Positions 20,638 to 34,365 of a stretch of 64,000 bases of DNA are shown here, piece by piece. Below the pieces are notes generated by a model. It saw only the letters and a program-made list of their open reading frames with translations. It was not told where the DNA came from and did no database searches. Within the stretch, counting starts at the first letter, position 1. Each line of letters opens with the position of its first letter. The position numbers and the translations under genes were made by a program. The stretch comes from Sepioteuthis lessoniana (lineage: Eukaryota; Mollusca; Cephalopoda; Myopsida; Loliginidae): assembly GCA_963585895.1 (NCBI GenBank), contig OY757947.1, positions 37,981,450-38,045,449 of the forward strand. Reading direction: 5' to 3'.

Positions 20638-23312
20638 TATCATCATCATCATCATCTTGTCGAGCCACCAGCACGGATATCCCTGACCCCCTCTCGCCAT
20701 TCCTCCATATCGTTCATCGCTTCCTGCAGGTCCTCGGGGCTATACCCCAAATCCTCAGAGAGCAGTTGTATGTAGGCTCAAGCGGGTCACACTGGTTTTT
20801 CTCGGCCATGTGAAGAGGGTCCATAGGTGTACATCACTTATGTGCTCGTCCCTACTTCTCCAGCAGTCTCCTGCATGTCTGGTTCGTCTAACTTTGAGAG
20901 TTGTCGTGATGGGTGGTTGGTGGCCGTATAGCTGCTGCTTTGTGGGGTGTTGCCTCCAGGACTTGTTCAATATTGCTCGCAGAATTCTTGTATAGTTGCC
21001 GTCAAGCTTTTTCTCCATCCGTTTAGTTAGCATCCATGTAGTGCATCCATATAGCAGTATCTACACGAGCGCTGCTTGGAAGAGATTGCGCTTTGTTTTA
21101 TTGGTCAGGTCTGACTTCCATATGACCAATTGCCTATTGATAGCAGTTCATGCCTTCGCTAGTCACGTATCGATGTCTGTCTCGGTTGATGAAACACTGC
21201 TTCCTTGGTAGGTGAACTTGTCAGAAAGCTACCATTTAGTGAGGAAATTTCACTTGTTTAATTAAAGCACATATATTCTGTCTTGTGTGCATTGACATGG
21301 AGGCCAATGCCTGCAGCGGCTCTTTCCAGACTAAGCGCTAGGATTTCGGCTTGGGCTGCTGCATTTTCCGGAAGCGTTATGTCATCGGCGTAGTCGGCGT
21401 CGGTAAGTGTTTTTGCGGGGCACCCTCTGCTTCTTTTCTTTGTCAGCTTGAAACAATTTTCTTTGATTTTATCAATCGATGTTCTAAGCACGTAGTCTAG
21501 ACAGATGATAAATAGGTATGGGACTAGTGTGTCTCCTTGCAGTACTTCTGCTACAATGTCGAAGTAGTCAGTGTCTCAATCCGGAGAACGTACTTTCACT
21601 TTGGTGTTTCGATAGAGAATCATTATGACAGCGATGGTTTCTTTTGGTAGGCCGTATGTGAGAAGAATTTGATCCATCTTCCCACTGTGAATGGAAGAAA
21701 AGGCCTTGGTAAAGTTGACAAATTATATTAAAGCCTGTAGGTTTTTGCCCGTACGCCTACAAGAATTCCACAGATAGTCAAAATTTGTGAGGTCGTGGAT
21801 GTATTTCTCTTGAAGCCATCTTGGTTCTTCCTAAGAATGTTGTCAATTCTGGGTTCTATACAGTTGCTTAGTAGGGCGTTGTATATTTTGGCTGCTATGG
21901 ATGTCAGTGTTATACCTCGTGAGTTCTTGGCTAATACGAGGTCACCCTTTTAAAGGAAAGGGGGAAGGGATCCCTTCATCCATCAGTCTTTCGGGTTTAG
22001 ATTATAAACTGCATTGCAGTGTAGGAGAGGTATGTTGTCGAATTGCCTGGTCTTCCATACTTCTGTGGGAATTTCATCAAGCCCTGCCGCTTTTCTATTT
22101 TTAATGTTCTTCAAGAATAAACGGTCCTAGTTTGATGTCTAATTGCTTTCTAATAATTCTTGTGATTGGTTCATGTGTAACTTTCGGTAGGTTTCCTCGT
22201 AGATTCTCGAAATGCTGTTTCCGCAGTTTTATTCGTTCATGCTGGTTGTTAGCTTTCAGTTTAGGTTTGGTAGTGCTATTCCTTCTGCTCACTTCGTTTA
22301 TTGTTCGCTACGCTATCCTAGATTGTCTATTTTCAACAGAGTCTCTAATCTTATCAATCTGATTTTGTATATATTCTGTCCGTTCTTTTAGGTATTTGTA
22401 GGCTTATTCATTTTGTGCTTTTTTTTGGTTTCATGGCATTTGTGTTAGTTGGGTTCTTCCTATAAAATTTGGAGGCAGTTTTCAAGTCTGCACGTTTTTC
22501 TCTAACCACTAATGTCTTCCATGGGACTCTAGATTTAGTTGTATGTTTTATTGGTAAGTATTTCGCTGCTGCGTTGACGAAGTTCTCATATTCGTCTTTC
22601 GCATAAATGTGTCTCTGTCTTCTCCTGTAATGCATCGAATTTGTTTTTTAATGCTATCACATATTTATCTCTAATATCCTTGTTATTAAGAAGGGCCAAT
22701 TCATAGTGTATTGTGGTCGTTGTTTGGGTTGCATTCTTTCATAGGCTCTGTTGTATTTTTGCCGTCACAATTCAGTGATCGGAGGACACACCCTCGAATG
22801 AGGAGTAAGCCTCGCAATTCACTGCGCTATTTTTTCATTTCTTGTTTATAAAGACGTTGTCTATCTGTGCTTTAGTATTATTTGCGTATGTGTAGGTCCA
22901 TAGTTTTCCCTCTTTATTTTATTTTTTGAAAGTTTCCATTGGGGCATGCTAATATTTTTCCTATCGTGAAATCAGTTAGATGTTCTCCATTTCCGTTAGA
23001 CGAGTTGTGTTGGCTGTATTTGTTGTTTCCATTTTTCCCTATTTGGGCATTCATGTCTCCGCCAATGACGAGAACGTTGTGTTTCGGGATGCTATGAACA
23101 AGAGAGGAGAGCTCATCGTAGAAGGCGATGACTTCAGTTTCTTAACTAACCTTGGTAGGGCGGTAGCAGGAGATGATTGTTGCATTGAGGTTGCCACTAA
23201 ATGTAGTTACCATCATCCTTGGGTGTATTTTCTCTATGCTATTTAGTGACTTTAGGGCTTGTGGTCCTATAAGTATACCTACTCCTCCTATGAGGGCATT
23301 GACAGATTTTTA
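20638..23312 (-). mobile_element. RTE-type LINE, 5'-truncated and broken
   Basis: Minus-strand remnants in order: an endonuclease part with IGGDMNAQIG (23043-23063 region), a connecting region (REKRADLKTASKFYRKNPT), reverse transcriptase with the LQGDT-type motif (about 21530-21550) and the catalytic YADD (21381-21392, within DADYADDITLPE), and a C-terminal region RRTRHAGDCWRSRDEHISD. The 3' end has a GATG-type trinucleotide tail (20638-20656), usual for RTE elements. About 2.7 kb against roughly 3.2 kb expected, so the first half of the endonuclease is missing. Stops and frameshifts split the frame, so it is inactive. It lies in duplicon A only; duplicon B passes straight from GAAATATTATATAA to AACATGGTA. 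Clade naming is from remembered motifs, moderately sure. Confidence 0.85.
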
Positions 23313-23351
23313 TTTTATTTAAGAATTGTATTTTCGTTGTAGAATCACCGT

Positions 23352-23390
<39 letters not shown>

Positions 23391-23391
23391 A
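23352..23391. repeat. CA then TA microsatellite
   Basis: About twelve CA units followed by TA units, immediately next to the LINE insertion and absent at the matching place in duplicon B. Confidence 0.8.
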
Positions 23392-24110
23392 CATGGTATA
23401 ACTGAATTGCAGATTTTCATTGGTGCATCGTCCACAGATGTAATTCCCCACTTCAATCACATGATTGCGGTAATCACAAACTCTAGTTATCCTAAATTAT
23501 ATTGATAATATTTTAGAGTGTTTAGATCTATCTATCTATCTAGCTAGCTATCTCAGCATGTTCATGTTAATCTTATCCCCTCAATGTTTAGCATTGAAAA
23601 CTTTTTTCCTATTTTATTAGACGACCATCTTGAAAAATAGCAGTCATTTTTTTTCCACATGAGTAACGAAAATTTGAGAGAGAATGGCCCCCGGAGCACA
23701 TGTATGGCAAATATAGAGGTTGTAATATTAAGTGAAAAATTCTCGTGGCATACTGACTTAATCTGCTCAACTAGGAGCTGGTTTAATATGTTGACGTCAA
23801 AAGTTGATTTAAAATCAATTTGTTATGAGCATGTGTATCTTATAGTGGTTTATGAACAGAAGGAGAAAGAGAGACTCTATATCAGATTTCTCTTTCTTTT
23901 TTAATACGCTACATGCAAACTTAAACGTAAGATAGTTTCCTGTTCTATTTTGAGTAATAGAACCCATTTCAATTCAAATTTGATACCACCCCTGCCAAAA
24001 GAAAACCGATAAAATATTTTTTTTAAATTTGCTGAAACTTCCTTTTTGAAATATTTGACTTTCTATAAACTGTATTTCTTTATTACTTTTCCATCTCTTA
24101 ATTGATAGTT
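23392..24110. other. Non-coding spacer upstream of ZNF-A
   Basis: Collinear with 47065-47845 in duplicon B. It includes a short GATA-type run (TCTATCTATCTATCTAG near 23528). An 81-residue plus-strand frame at 23659 is not kept in B. Confidence 0.5.
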
Positions 24111-24140
24111 TTCTCTTGTTTTATTGATTACAGACTTTTA
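24110..24140 (+). other. Predicted 3' splice acceptor of ZNF-A
   Basis: TTTTCTCTTGTTTTATTGAT, then TACAG and the exon start ACTTTTAAACC at 24134. It is matched at 47869 and 1081. The distance to the ATG is 222 bases, leaving room for an untranslated exon part. Confidence 0.55.
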
Positions 24141-24355
24141 AACCGGAGAAGTTCTTCACTTCGGACACAGTATTTTCTTGATGAACAGGATTTTCAGAGA
24201 AATCTCATTTGAAACGAAGATCTACAATGATAAATAATATTCTTTTGATGTCTATTTTCTTTTTCATAGTTTGGTGGCGTCTTTACGGATAAACACTGGG
24301 GAGAAATATGTAAAACCACTTGGTCTTGTATCCGGGTGAGAAATTCTAATGAAAT

Positions 24356-25310
<955 letters not shown>

Positions 25311-25640
25311 ACATTCCGATTTTTAAAAAAGATGAATAAAAACATTAATAATAAATTCATTTGATAAAGAAAACCTTTTTTTAATTTGAATGTAAATGTT
25401 TTTTCCCTCTTAAGAAATGTTCGTATTTCAGTTTCATCGTCTCTTTAAAACGAACCTGTATACACTTCTGCAGAAACCATTTTGTGTTTTTTTTTTTTAC
25501 ATTTTGTAATCATTCTAAATGAAAAAATGATTTATATGTATATTGCCTGTGTGTCTGTGTGTGTGATAAAGTTATCTGATTACACGTAGAGATCAATGCT
25601 TCTGGCTAATTGCTCCAGGCTAAACAGCAGAGATTCGACT

Positions 25641-26469
25641 TCGCTTCAAGAGGTTTAGAAATTATCGAGTACCTATTCATTGTCATTAATCCTAGATCCA
25701 TTCAGACCTAAAGTAGTTGGACTTGTTCGGATCTCATAAATAGGTCAAATGGATCTGTTTCTAAAATAATTTGATAAGAATACTTAAACATTTAAAATAT
25801 ATTAATGTTAATAACCTTTTAAGTTGGAAGTGTTATTCTTTTGTGTTAAAACTGATTTCATAGAAAAATCCAAACCCACAATAAAACAGAACTTTACTAT
25901 GCTCACACACATTTATTGCACAGCAACTATCAGAGATCATTTAGGATAAAAGAGTAATAAAGGAGAAAAAACAGCCATATAAACACACACACATACACAC
26001 GCAAACACACGCATAGAAGCACTAGGGAGGAAGATTGGTAGTCATCTAAATTTTATGGTGTATCAACTATCACAGATTTTTTAGGGAGAAGGAGAGTAAT
26101 AAAAGGAAAATAAGAAAAATGGAATAATATACGTATACATATAAATAGAAAACACCTGTAGAGATTAAAATTGGTCATGGAAAATTAAACCGAACAAAAA
26201 CTTCGCAGACCCAAATCTTGAAATTAAAAAGAACCACGACTTTTTCAAAATAGTCACTACTATATAATTTAAAGGCAATACAAGAACAAACCATTTTACT
26301 TACTGAAGACGACGTAAAACGTCAGAAACTCGTGTGAAAGACAAATAACTAACTTCAAAACGAAACCTTTTATGGACCTATTCATTTTAAGATATATACG
26401 GTATATAAGTTATTTAGATATTCTTAATTTGTCTAAATATTTACATAATTGTATTTATTCCACCGAATA
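25641..26469. other. Unclassified spacer with a duplicated-module fragment
   Basis: No gene. 26225-26470 (AAAGAACCACGACT, TATTCCACCGAATAGAAAA) is a diverged relative of the 49510-49830 and 52100-52420 modules. Short CA runs occur near 25985-26010. Confidence 0.4.
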
Positions 26470-26650
26470 GAAAAGTGCCACAAGGCCAAAAGATTGTGTC
26501 CTGTTTTAAAGCACCAGTAGCACTTTTCATGTTTAGCTGGACATTTTCTTAGACGTGGTGTTCTATTTTGCCCCACAATTTGCATTTATTTCATCTGGGA
26601 ATTGGTTTCTGCCACTTACGCTTCTGGTTTTACTTATTTGTTTATTGCTG
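26470..26650 (-). mobile_element. Possible LTR-retroelement Gag zinc-knuckle fossil
   Basis: The minus strand shows a KCPAKHEKCYWCFKTGH-like stretch, as in CCHC zinc knuckles of Gag proteins. A second, diverged copy lies at 61075-61215. Broken and short; the assignment rests on the motif alone. Confidence 0.35.
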
Positions 26651-27340
26651 TTAATTTTCCTTGTTTTCTCGGATTCCTTAGACTTTCTTATGTTTGTCCG
26701 TGATATTAACCGTTACTATTATTAGGTCAGCGACCCTCTCCACATTCATCAATTGTATCGCGTCTTGTTTCGAAGCCGTATTTGGTTGGTGGGGGTATCT
26801 GGTAAGTTACCATGGTGTTTGGTATATTGTTGTAGGGTTTAATGAGTTAATCAGCTGTTGCTAACACATTGACTTCTCTGCTATGTGTTTATGTGTACGT
26901 TTTTATATGCGTTCTACTCGTCGATTGAAATAGAAATGTGACACCCGATAAAAAAACTTGATGAAAAATGTGTAAAATTATGACGTGTATAACGAATGAA
27001 ACATGTTAGATATTGAAATCGGAAATCCTTGTTTAAAAAACGTAAAATCCTCTATGACGTCAGCAAACGGAATTTTTCATCGCTGCTTGAAACGAACCCT
27101 CTTATCAACATATATAATATTGCCAAATTCCTCTGGCAGTGGAATTTTTCATTACAAACCTTTCACCTTACACTAATACTCACACATCATCTACAGAATT
27201 TCTCAACGAAAATCGCTTCAACCTGAGACCATACGCTACCCATCCGCACTAATTTGACTCGATTGGAGTTTTCCTACAAACGGGTTTTGTTTTAGATGTA
27301 CATTCTTGTTCCGACCAATCAGAAATCCAGCATGTTTCAG
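26651..27340. other. Unclassified spacer
   Basis: No supported gene. 26990-27050 resembles the GGCTACTGATATTGGACATC unit of the duplicons. 27190-27340 (AACGAAAATCGCTTCAACC, AAATCCAGCATGTTTCA) matches 61915-62045, each followed by a TA-bearing microsatellite. Confidence 0.4.
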
Positions 27341-27342
27341 TC

Positions 27343-27343
27343 A

Positions 27344-27376
<33 letters not shown>
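27343..27376. repeat. TC then TA microsatellite
   Basis: About eight TC units followed by about eight TA units. The paralogous site at 62047 has TA followed by GT instead. Confidence 0.8.
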
Positions 27377-27377
<1 letters not shown>

Positions 27378-27494
27378 AAGATAGATACAGAAAACCTTTT
27401 CTATCTATCTCTTTGTCTATCTGAGTCCATTCCTTTCATTTTACTTTTTCTTTACAAAAGATTGTGTGATTGACATATTTATCAGCCCTTCAAA

Positions 27495-27720
27495 AAATTA
27501 TGACTTGCAAAATTTTGGGTAAAATTATGACGTGTAAAAAGAAGATAAAATCATGACGTGTAAAAAAGTGTAATAAATTATGATTAATAAAGAAAAGTGT
27601 AAAATGAAGATAAATAAAAAAATGTAAAAATGAAGACGTGTAATACGAGTATAAAATGAAGGTGTAAAGAAAAATGTAAAATGATGGTGTGTAAAAATGA
27701 GTGTAAAATGAAGACGTGTG
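27495..27720 (+). repeat. Degenerate minisatellite of about 26 bp
   Basis: Repeated AAAATTATGACGTGTAAAAA and GTGTAAAATGAAGACGTGTA units. Single units occur in both duplicons near 17460 and 44160. The 79-residue minus-strand frame rich in TF/LH runs is a translation of this repeat. Confidence 0.65.
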
Positions 27721-27899
27721 TGGGGTGGCAGATGCTGCCTTGTCTTCTCAACGTGTTCAAACACCGAACAAGGGGTATTTTTGTTACTTGTGACTTATTC
27801 GGCTATGTACCCTCCCAAGTTAAAGTCTCAGCCATTGATTTTTGGGTTTTATTTTTGTTTTCGGGTTAAGTTGTATGAATCAAAAAAATTACATTTCTT

Positions 27900-27945
27900 T
27901 CGACCGATCGGGAACAGGGCACGAATCCTTTTTCGGTGTAGATGA

Positions 27946-27987
<42 letters not shown>

Positions 27988-28111
27988 TTACGATTATTCA
28001 TGATTGTCGAGTTGGATACAATTCATCATACTTCGATCTTTACTTAAAGTTTCGACACGGACAATTTTCTTTTTAAAGTATGGATGATCAAACGCCTGAC
28101 CATCCCTGGAT
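27900..28111 (+). repeat. Microsatellite module (family H), CT/CA copy
   Basis: GAACAGGGCACGAATCC, then CT and CA runs (27946-27988), GATTATTCATGATTGTCGAG and TTTTCTTTTTAAAGTATGG with ATGATCAAACGC. The same frame surrounds the microsatellites at 18974, 34050, 45400 and 63065. The LINE 3' end begins immediately after CCATCCCTGG. Confidence 0.65.
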
Positions 28112-30110
28112 TTTATTTTATTTCTTAGTATATTACAAAAAAGCCACAAGGCCTTAAGGTTTTGGGGGGAGGGAAAGGGAGCGGTCATGCTTTAACTAAG
28201 AAATCTAAGGGAACCTAGCTAGCCACATTTGCCGACCCATTCAGCAGTACAATATATAACCATTCGTCCTTCATCATGCACGCAGCAGTTACCAAAATAC
28301 CACATTTGCTCTATGAAGAAAACCTACTTAAAACCCGAAAGTGGTATATGATTTTTATTTACAAAATATGGTTTATGTACAATGATATGATGGGAATGGG
28401 AGAAAAAACCCCGAAAAGTATATATACAAGAAAGAAAACAAGGAAAAAATTCCCCATTTGGTTTCCCTCCCATCCCCCCGTCTATAAAATTGGAGGCCGA
28501 CTGTTTTCCGGGTCGAAAGAAACCGGAAACAAGCCGGACCTACCCTAGGTGGGGCGGGAATCCTAATCTACAGAGATAAAAGAAATAAAGGGTCGGGTTC
28601 GGTATGGGTCGATAGAAGTAGGTAATATGATTTTTTACATATGAATGTTCAAGAACTTCAGAAAAGGTGGACTGGGATACGGGTTGAGGTACAAAAGTAA
28701 TAGGAATGGGGAAAATCTTGAGAACTAACGGCTAGGTGACGGGGACAATGACTCACAACATACTGCTAACTAGGTTACATGGAAAAAAAAAAGAAATTTT
28801 TCTACTTACCAGGGATATGGTCCCTAAGGATCCGTACCGTAGACGCCATGGGCCGGCAGAGGAGGGAAGGATGACTCCAACATTGCCCCCTTTCGTACGA
28901 CCAGGCTCGCTGCAGTCACCCACCTTTTGCTGAATGTTATGCGATCCAAGCGTTTTCTATCGCATCTGATTTTGACCCTCAGCTGATGCCGACAATACAA
29001 AACCAGATCACGATGAGAAAAGTTTGCATCGTCATACAATCCCTTGTTTCGCGTCGTCCAAATCCCCATTCGGGCTACAGCTAGGATCGCAAGAAACACC
29101 ACACGCTTCTCACCATGAAACGGAGGAAGAACGTTGTCTACGACGTAACCAACGTCGAGCAGCACAAGCTTTTTGGGTTCGATGCGAGCCGTCCACTCCC
29201 CGACGTGATCCCAAAACGGGCGGACTCGCTCGCAGTAGTAGAAGGAGTGCTCAGCCGTTTCTTCTAGGCCACTGCTGCAGCGAGAGCAATCAGGCATGTC
29301 TGCCAGGCCCGCTTTGTAGTTCAAGTCGCGAAGGGGCAACGCATTCCGTGCAAGTCGCCAGGTGAGTGAGAACTCGGAGTTGTTCAAGAAGCTCGATCCT
29401 GGTGCCCAATTCCAGTGAGAGCGGATCTCCTCCGCTGTCCATCCGTGCCACTCGCAGAGAAGATCAGAAGCGGAACCCACCACCAATTCCCGGTACAGTT
29501 CCTTCCGAGGCCATGAAAGGTCACTGGACCCAAGAAGGTTACGAAGGGCCTTTCGGCACTCGCGGACAAACAGTGCTTCGCCCAAAGGCCTACGTCGACC
29601 TTCAGCCTTTGGGTCTGACTTGAGGCGAGGAAAAGTCCGACTCGCCTTTCGTCTCCACACTGAGTCCCCCGTCAAGACTCGGCCCAGATATGAAAGTCTT
29701 TCAGCAAGCCAGTGGCTCTCCAGATCAGGCATACCCAGACCCCATTGCGAGTACGTTGGATACAGACCTGCCTACGGACCATCGGCCTAGCACCTCCCCA
29801 GAGCAATCTGTAGAGGGATTGTTGCAGTGCCAACCGATGTGCCTTAGGCAGGGGAAGTACAGCCAATCGGTAAAGGATCAAGGGGAAGACGTACGCGGCG
29901 CACACCTCCGCCCTGCCCTTTAAGGACAACCTCCTTGAAAGCCAGATTCTCACCTGAGCATTCACCTTAGCATGTACTTCCGACCAATTTCGCTCCAGTT
30001 AGAGGTCGGGCCCAAAACATACCCCGAGGATGCGGATGGGTCCGTCACTCCAGCGGAAGGGCCCTGGAAGAGTATTGCTACCCCTCCAAGCACCGAGCCG
30101 CAAACCTTCG
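28112..30110 (-). mobile_element. LINE 3' part with C-terminal zinc knuckle, 5'-truncated
   Basis: The minus strand encodes the C-terminal part of a LINE polyprotein. An upstream stretch reads VHAKVNAQVRIWLSRRLSLK and RAEVCAAYVFPLILYRLAVL. A 302-residue frame (28824-29732) then begins MPDLESHWLAERLSYLG. It has a CCHC motif CSRCSSGLEETAEHSFYYC and ends near PPLPAHGVYGTDP. The two frames overlap, showing one frameshift near 29735. About 700 bases of GC-mixed 3' untranslated sequence run to an A-rich end (ATAAAATAAAAT on the minus strand) at 28112. Endonuclease and most of the reverse transcriptase are missing. Base composition is much more GC-rich than the surroundings. The knuckle and context suggest an L1/Tx1-like or related clade; clade not certain. 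Its truncated 5' edge abuts a zinc-finger array. Confidence 0.75.
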
Positions 30111-30645
<535 letters not shown>

Positions 30646-30769
30646 AGAGAAGCCATATCATTTTGAAGCTTGTTGCTCTTCAAGTTTGTCACGTTTGCCA
30701 ATGTACAACAAAAATCAGACTGAATAAAACAAATCTTCTTCTGGTGTACTTGATTTTTCGATTTTGATC

Positions 30770-30913
30770 TTGTCAAATTTCCTGGTACAATGTACATAGA
30801 GAATACTACTTGGATATTTATGAGTGTGTATATGTATATATGAATATTTTTGTGGATACGTGTGTATATATACGTGCAGAAATACATACGAATATATGTA
30901 TATATATATATTC

Positions 30914-30947
<34 letters not shown>

Positions 30948-31440
30948 AATAAATTTTCTTTTATCAGTAAAATTAATTTTTCGGACTTTCAGAATCATCC
31001 AAAAACCGAATATTCGTTTCGTTCCTGAAATCCGAAACCAAATATTGCATGATATGAATTTTGAAAAATAAAATATTCAAAATAATTTCATAAAATAAAT
31101 GAAAAAAATTAATAATAATTTTATTTCATGAAGAAAACTTCTTTTAACTGTTTTTACACCCTCATATATTTTTGAAGGGGGCATATGACTTTTGATAAAT
31201 ATGTTTTCCTTCTTAAGAAATGTTCGTATTTTAGTTTTATCGTCTTTTTAAAACTAATCTATATACATATCTGCGAAATGTTTCTTTTTTCATTCATGTA
31301 GTTATTTATTTAAATAATAAATTACTTTATATATAATGTATGTGTGTAAAAAAATTATCTGTGTTCACTTTGAGACCAATGCGTTTTGCTACTTGCTCCA
31401 GGCTAAAAAGCAGAGATTTGATCACACTTTCAAGGAGATA
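30770..31440 (+). repeat. 3' flank and family E module of ZNF-C
   Basis: Pumilio-like TGTACATA at 30791-30798, a TA/TG microsatellite zone with TC and TG runs (30900-30948), AATAAA at 31067-31072 and the GTTCGTATTTTAGTTTTATC block. Collinear with the flanks of ZNF-A and ZNF-B, although the array itself has lost its 5' half. Confidence 0.6.
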
Positions 31441-31460
31441 TCTTCTGTTTCACGACTTAT

Positions 31461-32216
31461 TTTAGTATGAATCCATTTACTTTCATTAGATCTATTGTCA
31501 ATCGTATAAAATTATCTTGGTAGATTATGAACAGAAATAGTTCCAAAGTATCTCTTTACAATACACTAGTGATAAGGTCAATGAAGAATTTTGCTATATT
31601 TTATATTTTTGAGAAATACTGGATATATTTCATGCGTCTTGACTTTTTTTTATATGAATCCATTTACTTTCATTAGATCTATTGTCAATCGTATAACATT
31701 ATCTTGGTAGATTATGAAGAGAAATAATTCCAAAGTATCTCTTTACAATACACTAGTGATAAGGTCAATGAAGAATTTTGCTATATTTTATATTTTTGAG
31801 AAATACTGGATATATTTTATGCGTCTCGACTTTTTTTATATGAATCCATTTACTTTCATTAGATCTATTGTCAATCGTATAACATTATCTTGGTAGATTA
31901 TGAAGAGAAATAGTTCCAAAGTATCTCTTTAAAATACACTAGTGATAAGGTCAATGAAGAATTTTGCTATATTTCATATTTTTGAGAAATACTGGATATA
32001 TTTCATGCGTCTTGACTTTTTTTTATATGAATCCATTTACTTTCATTAGATCTATTGTCAATCGTATAACATTATCTTGGTAGATTATGAAGAGAAATAA
32101 TTCCAAAGTATCTCTTCACAATACACTAGTGATAAGGTCAATGGAGAATTTTTCTATATATCATATTTTTGAGAAATACTGGATATATTTTATGCGTCTC
32201 GACTTTTTTCAGTTTG
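31461..32216 (+). repeat. Tandem array of about 186 bp units, four copies
   Basis: ATCCATTTACTTTCATTAGA starts at 31471, 31658, 31844 and 32031, so periods are 187, 186 and 187. Each unit contains TTGTCAATCGTATAA, TTATCTTGGTAGATTATGAA, CACTAGTGATAAGGTCAATG and GAAATACTGGATATATTT. Copies differ at only a few bases, so the array is young. A 60-residue frame inside is a repeat product. Confidence 0.9.
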
Positions 32217-33180
32217 AAACCATTTTCTTTCGTTAGATCTATTGGCATTTGGGCTGATACATATGTCGATCAGTCAAACTTGTAAGGAGAGATATGACAC
32301 GAAACTAGGCTAGGATGGCAAAGGAAATATAGTAAATTTGAAAGGACAACTTCCTATTTTGCAAATAGTAAGAATGAAGTGTTTTGTTGGTCTGTTCGAG
32401 GTGCATTAATCACAAAGTTGCCAGGTACGTGTGTTTTGCTTCCGGAGTAAATGTTGCCGATTTCTCCGAATTTATTGAAATGCAGGAATCTAGAGATGAC
32501 AGCGTGCCGGGGTGCTGGTATTATCGTGTCTCGTGCTGATAGTAAGTTTTATAACCCTAAAAAAGGCAGTAAAATATGTGGATATAGCATAGTCCTTAAA
32601 GAACTATAAAGACTTTCGATGTAACACTGAAAAGGGATGAAAAAATCTTGTGTGGTTTTAGACCTGAAAAGGTAGGAAATAGGGAAAACTATGTTAGTGA
32701 CTTGAAGACCCCTTTTTGACATGATGCACAATTTGGGTTGGGGAACATAACAGGAAATAGACCGGTTCCAGAAATGGGGAGAGTGACTTGAAGACCCCAT
32801 ACATATATTCCTGTTAATGAAAGGTAAAGAAATAAAAAGGTTATATTTTTGGACATCAGCATTTTTCTTTTCCCTGCAAATAACAGCTGGAGTAACGATT
32901 GGACCTTTATGTAAGATGATTATAAAGACTGTTTCTGTAGCACTAAAAAGGACTGAAAAAAGAGTTTCAGAATTTTAGTATTGAAAGGAACAGGAAAAAG
33001 GGAAAGCTGGAGTAAAAGCTGTTCCACTGCTGGATAATGAGAATGAAGAGTCTGGTCATGTGGGTCTTGGTTTGGCAGGACTGATACGTCTGCCACTAAT
33101 GGATGAGGTAAGGAATTAGGTCGAGGTAATAAGGAAAAAGGAAAGCTGCAATTAAGGCTGAACCACATTTATCGGTGGCG
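32217..33180. other. Unclassified spacer with a weak internal duplication
   Basis: No gene. Two diverged units share TATAAAGACT...GTA(A/G)CACT(G/A)AAAAGG around 32608 and 32928, and GTGACTTGAAGACCCC occurs at 32697 and 32782. CCTTAAAGAACTATAAAGAC near 32595 is inverted relative to 62412. Confidence 0.4.
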
Positions 33181-33640
33181 TAATTGTGTAACATCACTAA
33201 ACTCCTCGGAGAGTGGAAATTTTTAGAACCAACTCGGTGGTATTTGCAATCTTCTATGAGTCTACCGGTTACTGATATCGGAAATCCACGAGAAAATTTC
33301 AAACACCAACTCAGACGATATTTTCGAGGCCAATTAATTCTTCCATCCTTCTCGAAAGTACTTTCTGTGGAGCAGAGAGGGTGGTATTTGCAGGCATCTC
33401 TATAAGGTATAATGTTTTTTTTTTCATTATTACCCATAATTAAGGAGAAGCTTCCTGTCCACAAATTGGACACGTGCTTACTCGGTAAATAAACAAACAC
33501 ATTCCGCTATAAAAAAGAGTGTAATTTACGGTGTATGAAAAGAAGGAAAAATTTAGATGTACAAAAATAAGATTAAGTTTTCTTAAAAATATGTTTAATG
33601 AATTACAAATCTGATTCCGTCTTATATATTTTGAATTGAA
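33181..33640. repeat. Duplicated module shared with 61.2 kb
   Basis: 33422-33510 (CATTATTACCCATAATTAAG, GGACACGTGCTTACTCGG, AAACACATTCCGCTATAAA) matches 61235-61330, and a fragment matches 61668-61705. 33270 carries the GGTTACTGATATCGG unit of the duplicons. The 134-residue minus-strand frame at 33096-33500 lies across these repeats and is not called. Confidence 0.5.
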
Positions 33641-34365
33641 ATAAAAGTAAATCTTGTCACGTGGAAAAATCTAACAACAAAATCCACATCAATCATGCTA
33701 TTGTCTTCATAACAACATACGAATTAAGCATATACTGTGGGGGATGGAAATGTTAATTGATCTTTATTTACAAAAAGAAATCCCCAATGATATACAAAAT
33801 AATATAATCAAGAAAAGCTTAAATTAAAAACAGATTTAAATGATTCTTAAAATATTATCTGACAAATAAAGAAGAAAAGAAAGATAATTCATCGAAAAAA
33901 AAATGATATAAATCTATAATTCCAATTATTTGAGAGTCGGACGATGCAAAAATTAGCATTTTTTTTTAAATATTTAAAGTGGTATGTATCTAAACATTTA
34001 TTTTCCCCTCGGCAAATAACATACAGGACCCGAAGCCTATTTCATTAGTTGTGACTCTCTCTCTCTTTCTCTCTCTCTCTCACACACACACAGGGATTAT
34101 TCGTGATAGTTGACAAGTATACAAATCATAATTTTTCGATCTGCACTTCAAGTTACGGCACGAACATTTTTCTTTTTAAAGTATGGGTGATCAAAGGCGT
34201 AACCATCCGGGTTTTTTATGCTGATATGTTCCTCGAAAGTGTATGTCTCTTAAGCTCTTAAGCCTTTCTCTTTTTTATCCTTGAGGCCACTGTAGAAAAA
34301 ATATCGTCCAATGAAAAAACACAATAAAAAACTGCTGAATGTTTACTAGATTTTTCGTGTCTATA
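33641..34365 (+). repeat. Duplicated segment paired with 62640-63389, with a CT/CA microsatellite
   Basis: Shared order: GAAATAAAAGTAAATCTTGTC, GGGGGATGGAAATGTTAATTG, GAGAGTCGGACGATGCAAAA, ACATACAGGACCCGAAGCC, the microsatellite (34052-34093), TTTTAAAGTATGGGTGATC and TTGAGGCCACTGTAGAAAA. It belongs to the same family H frame as duplicons A and B but is diverged from them. Non-coding. Confidence 0.7.

Noticed and set aside
20638-23312. An intact, possibly active LINE
   Set aside because: The start of the endonuclease is missing and the coding region is split by several stops and frame changes.
33096-33500. A 134-codon minus-strand gene
   Set aside because: It crosses repeat modules found at 61.2 kb and elsewhere; the frame is not kept in those copies.
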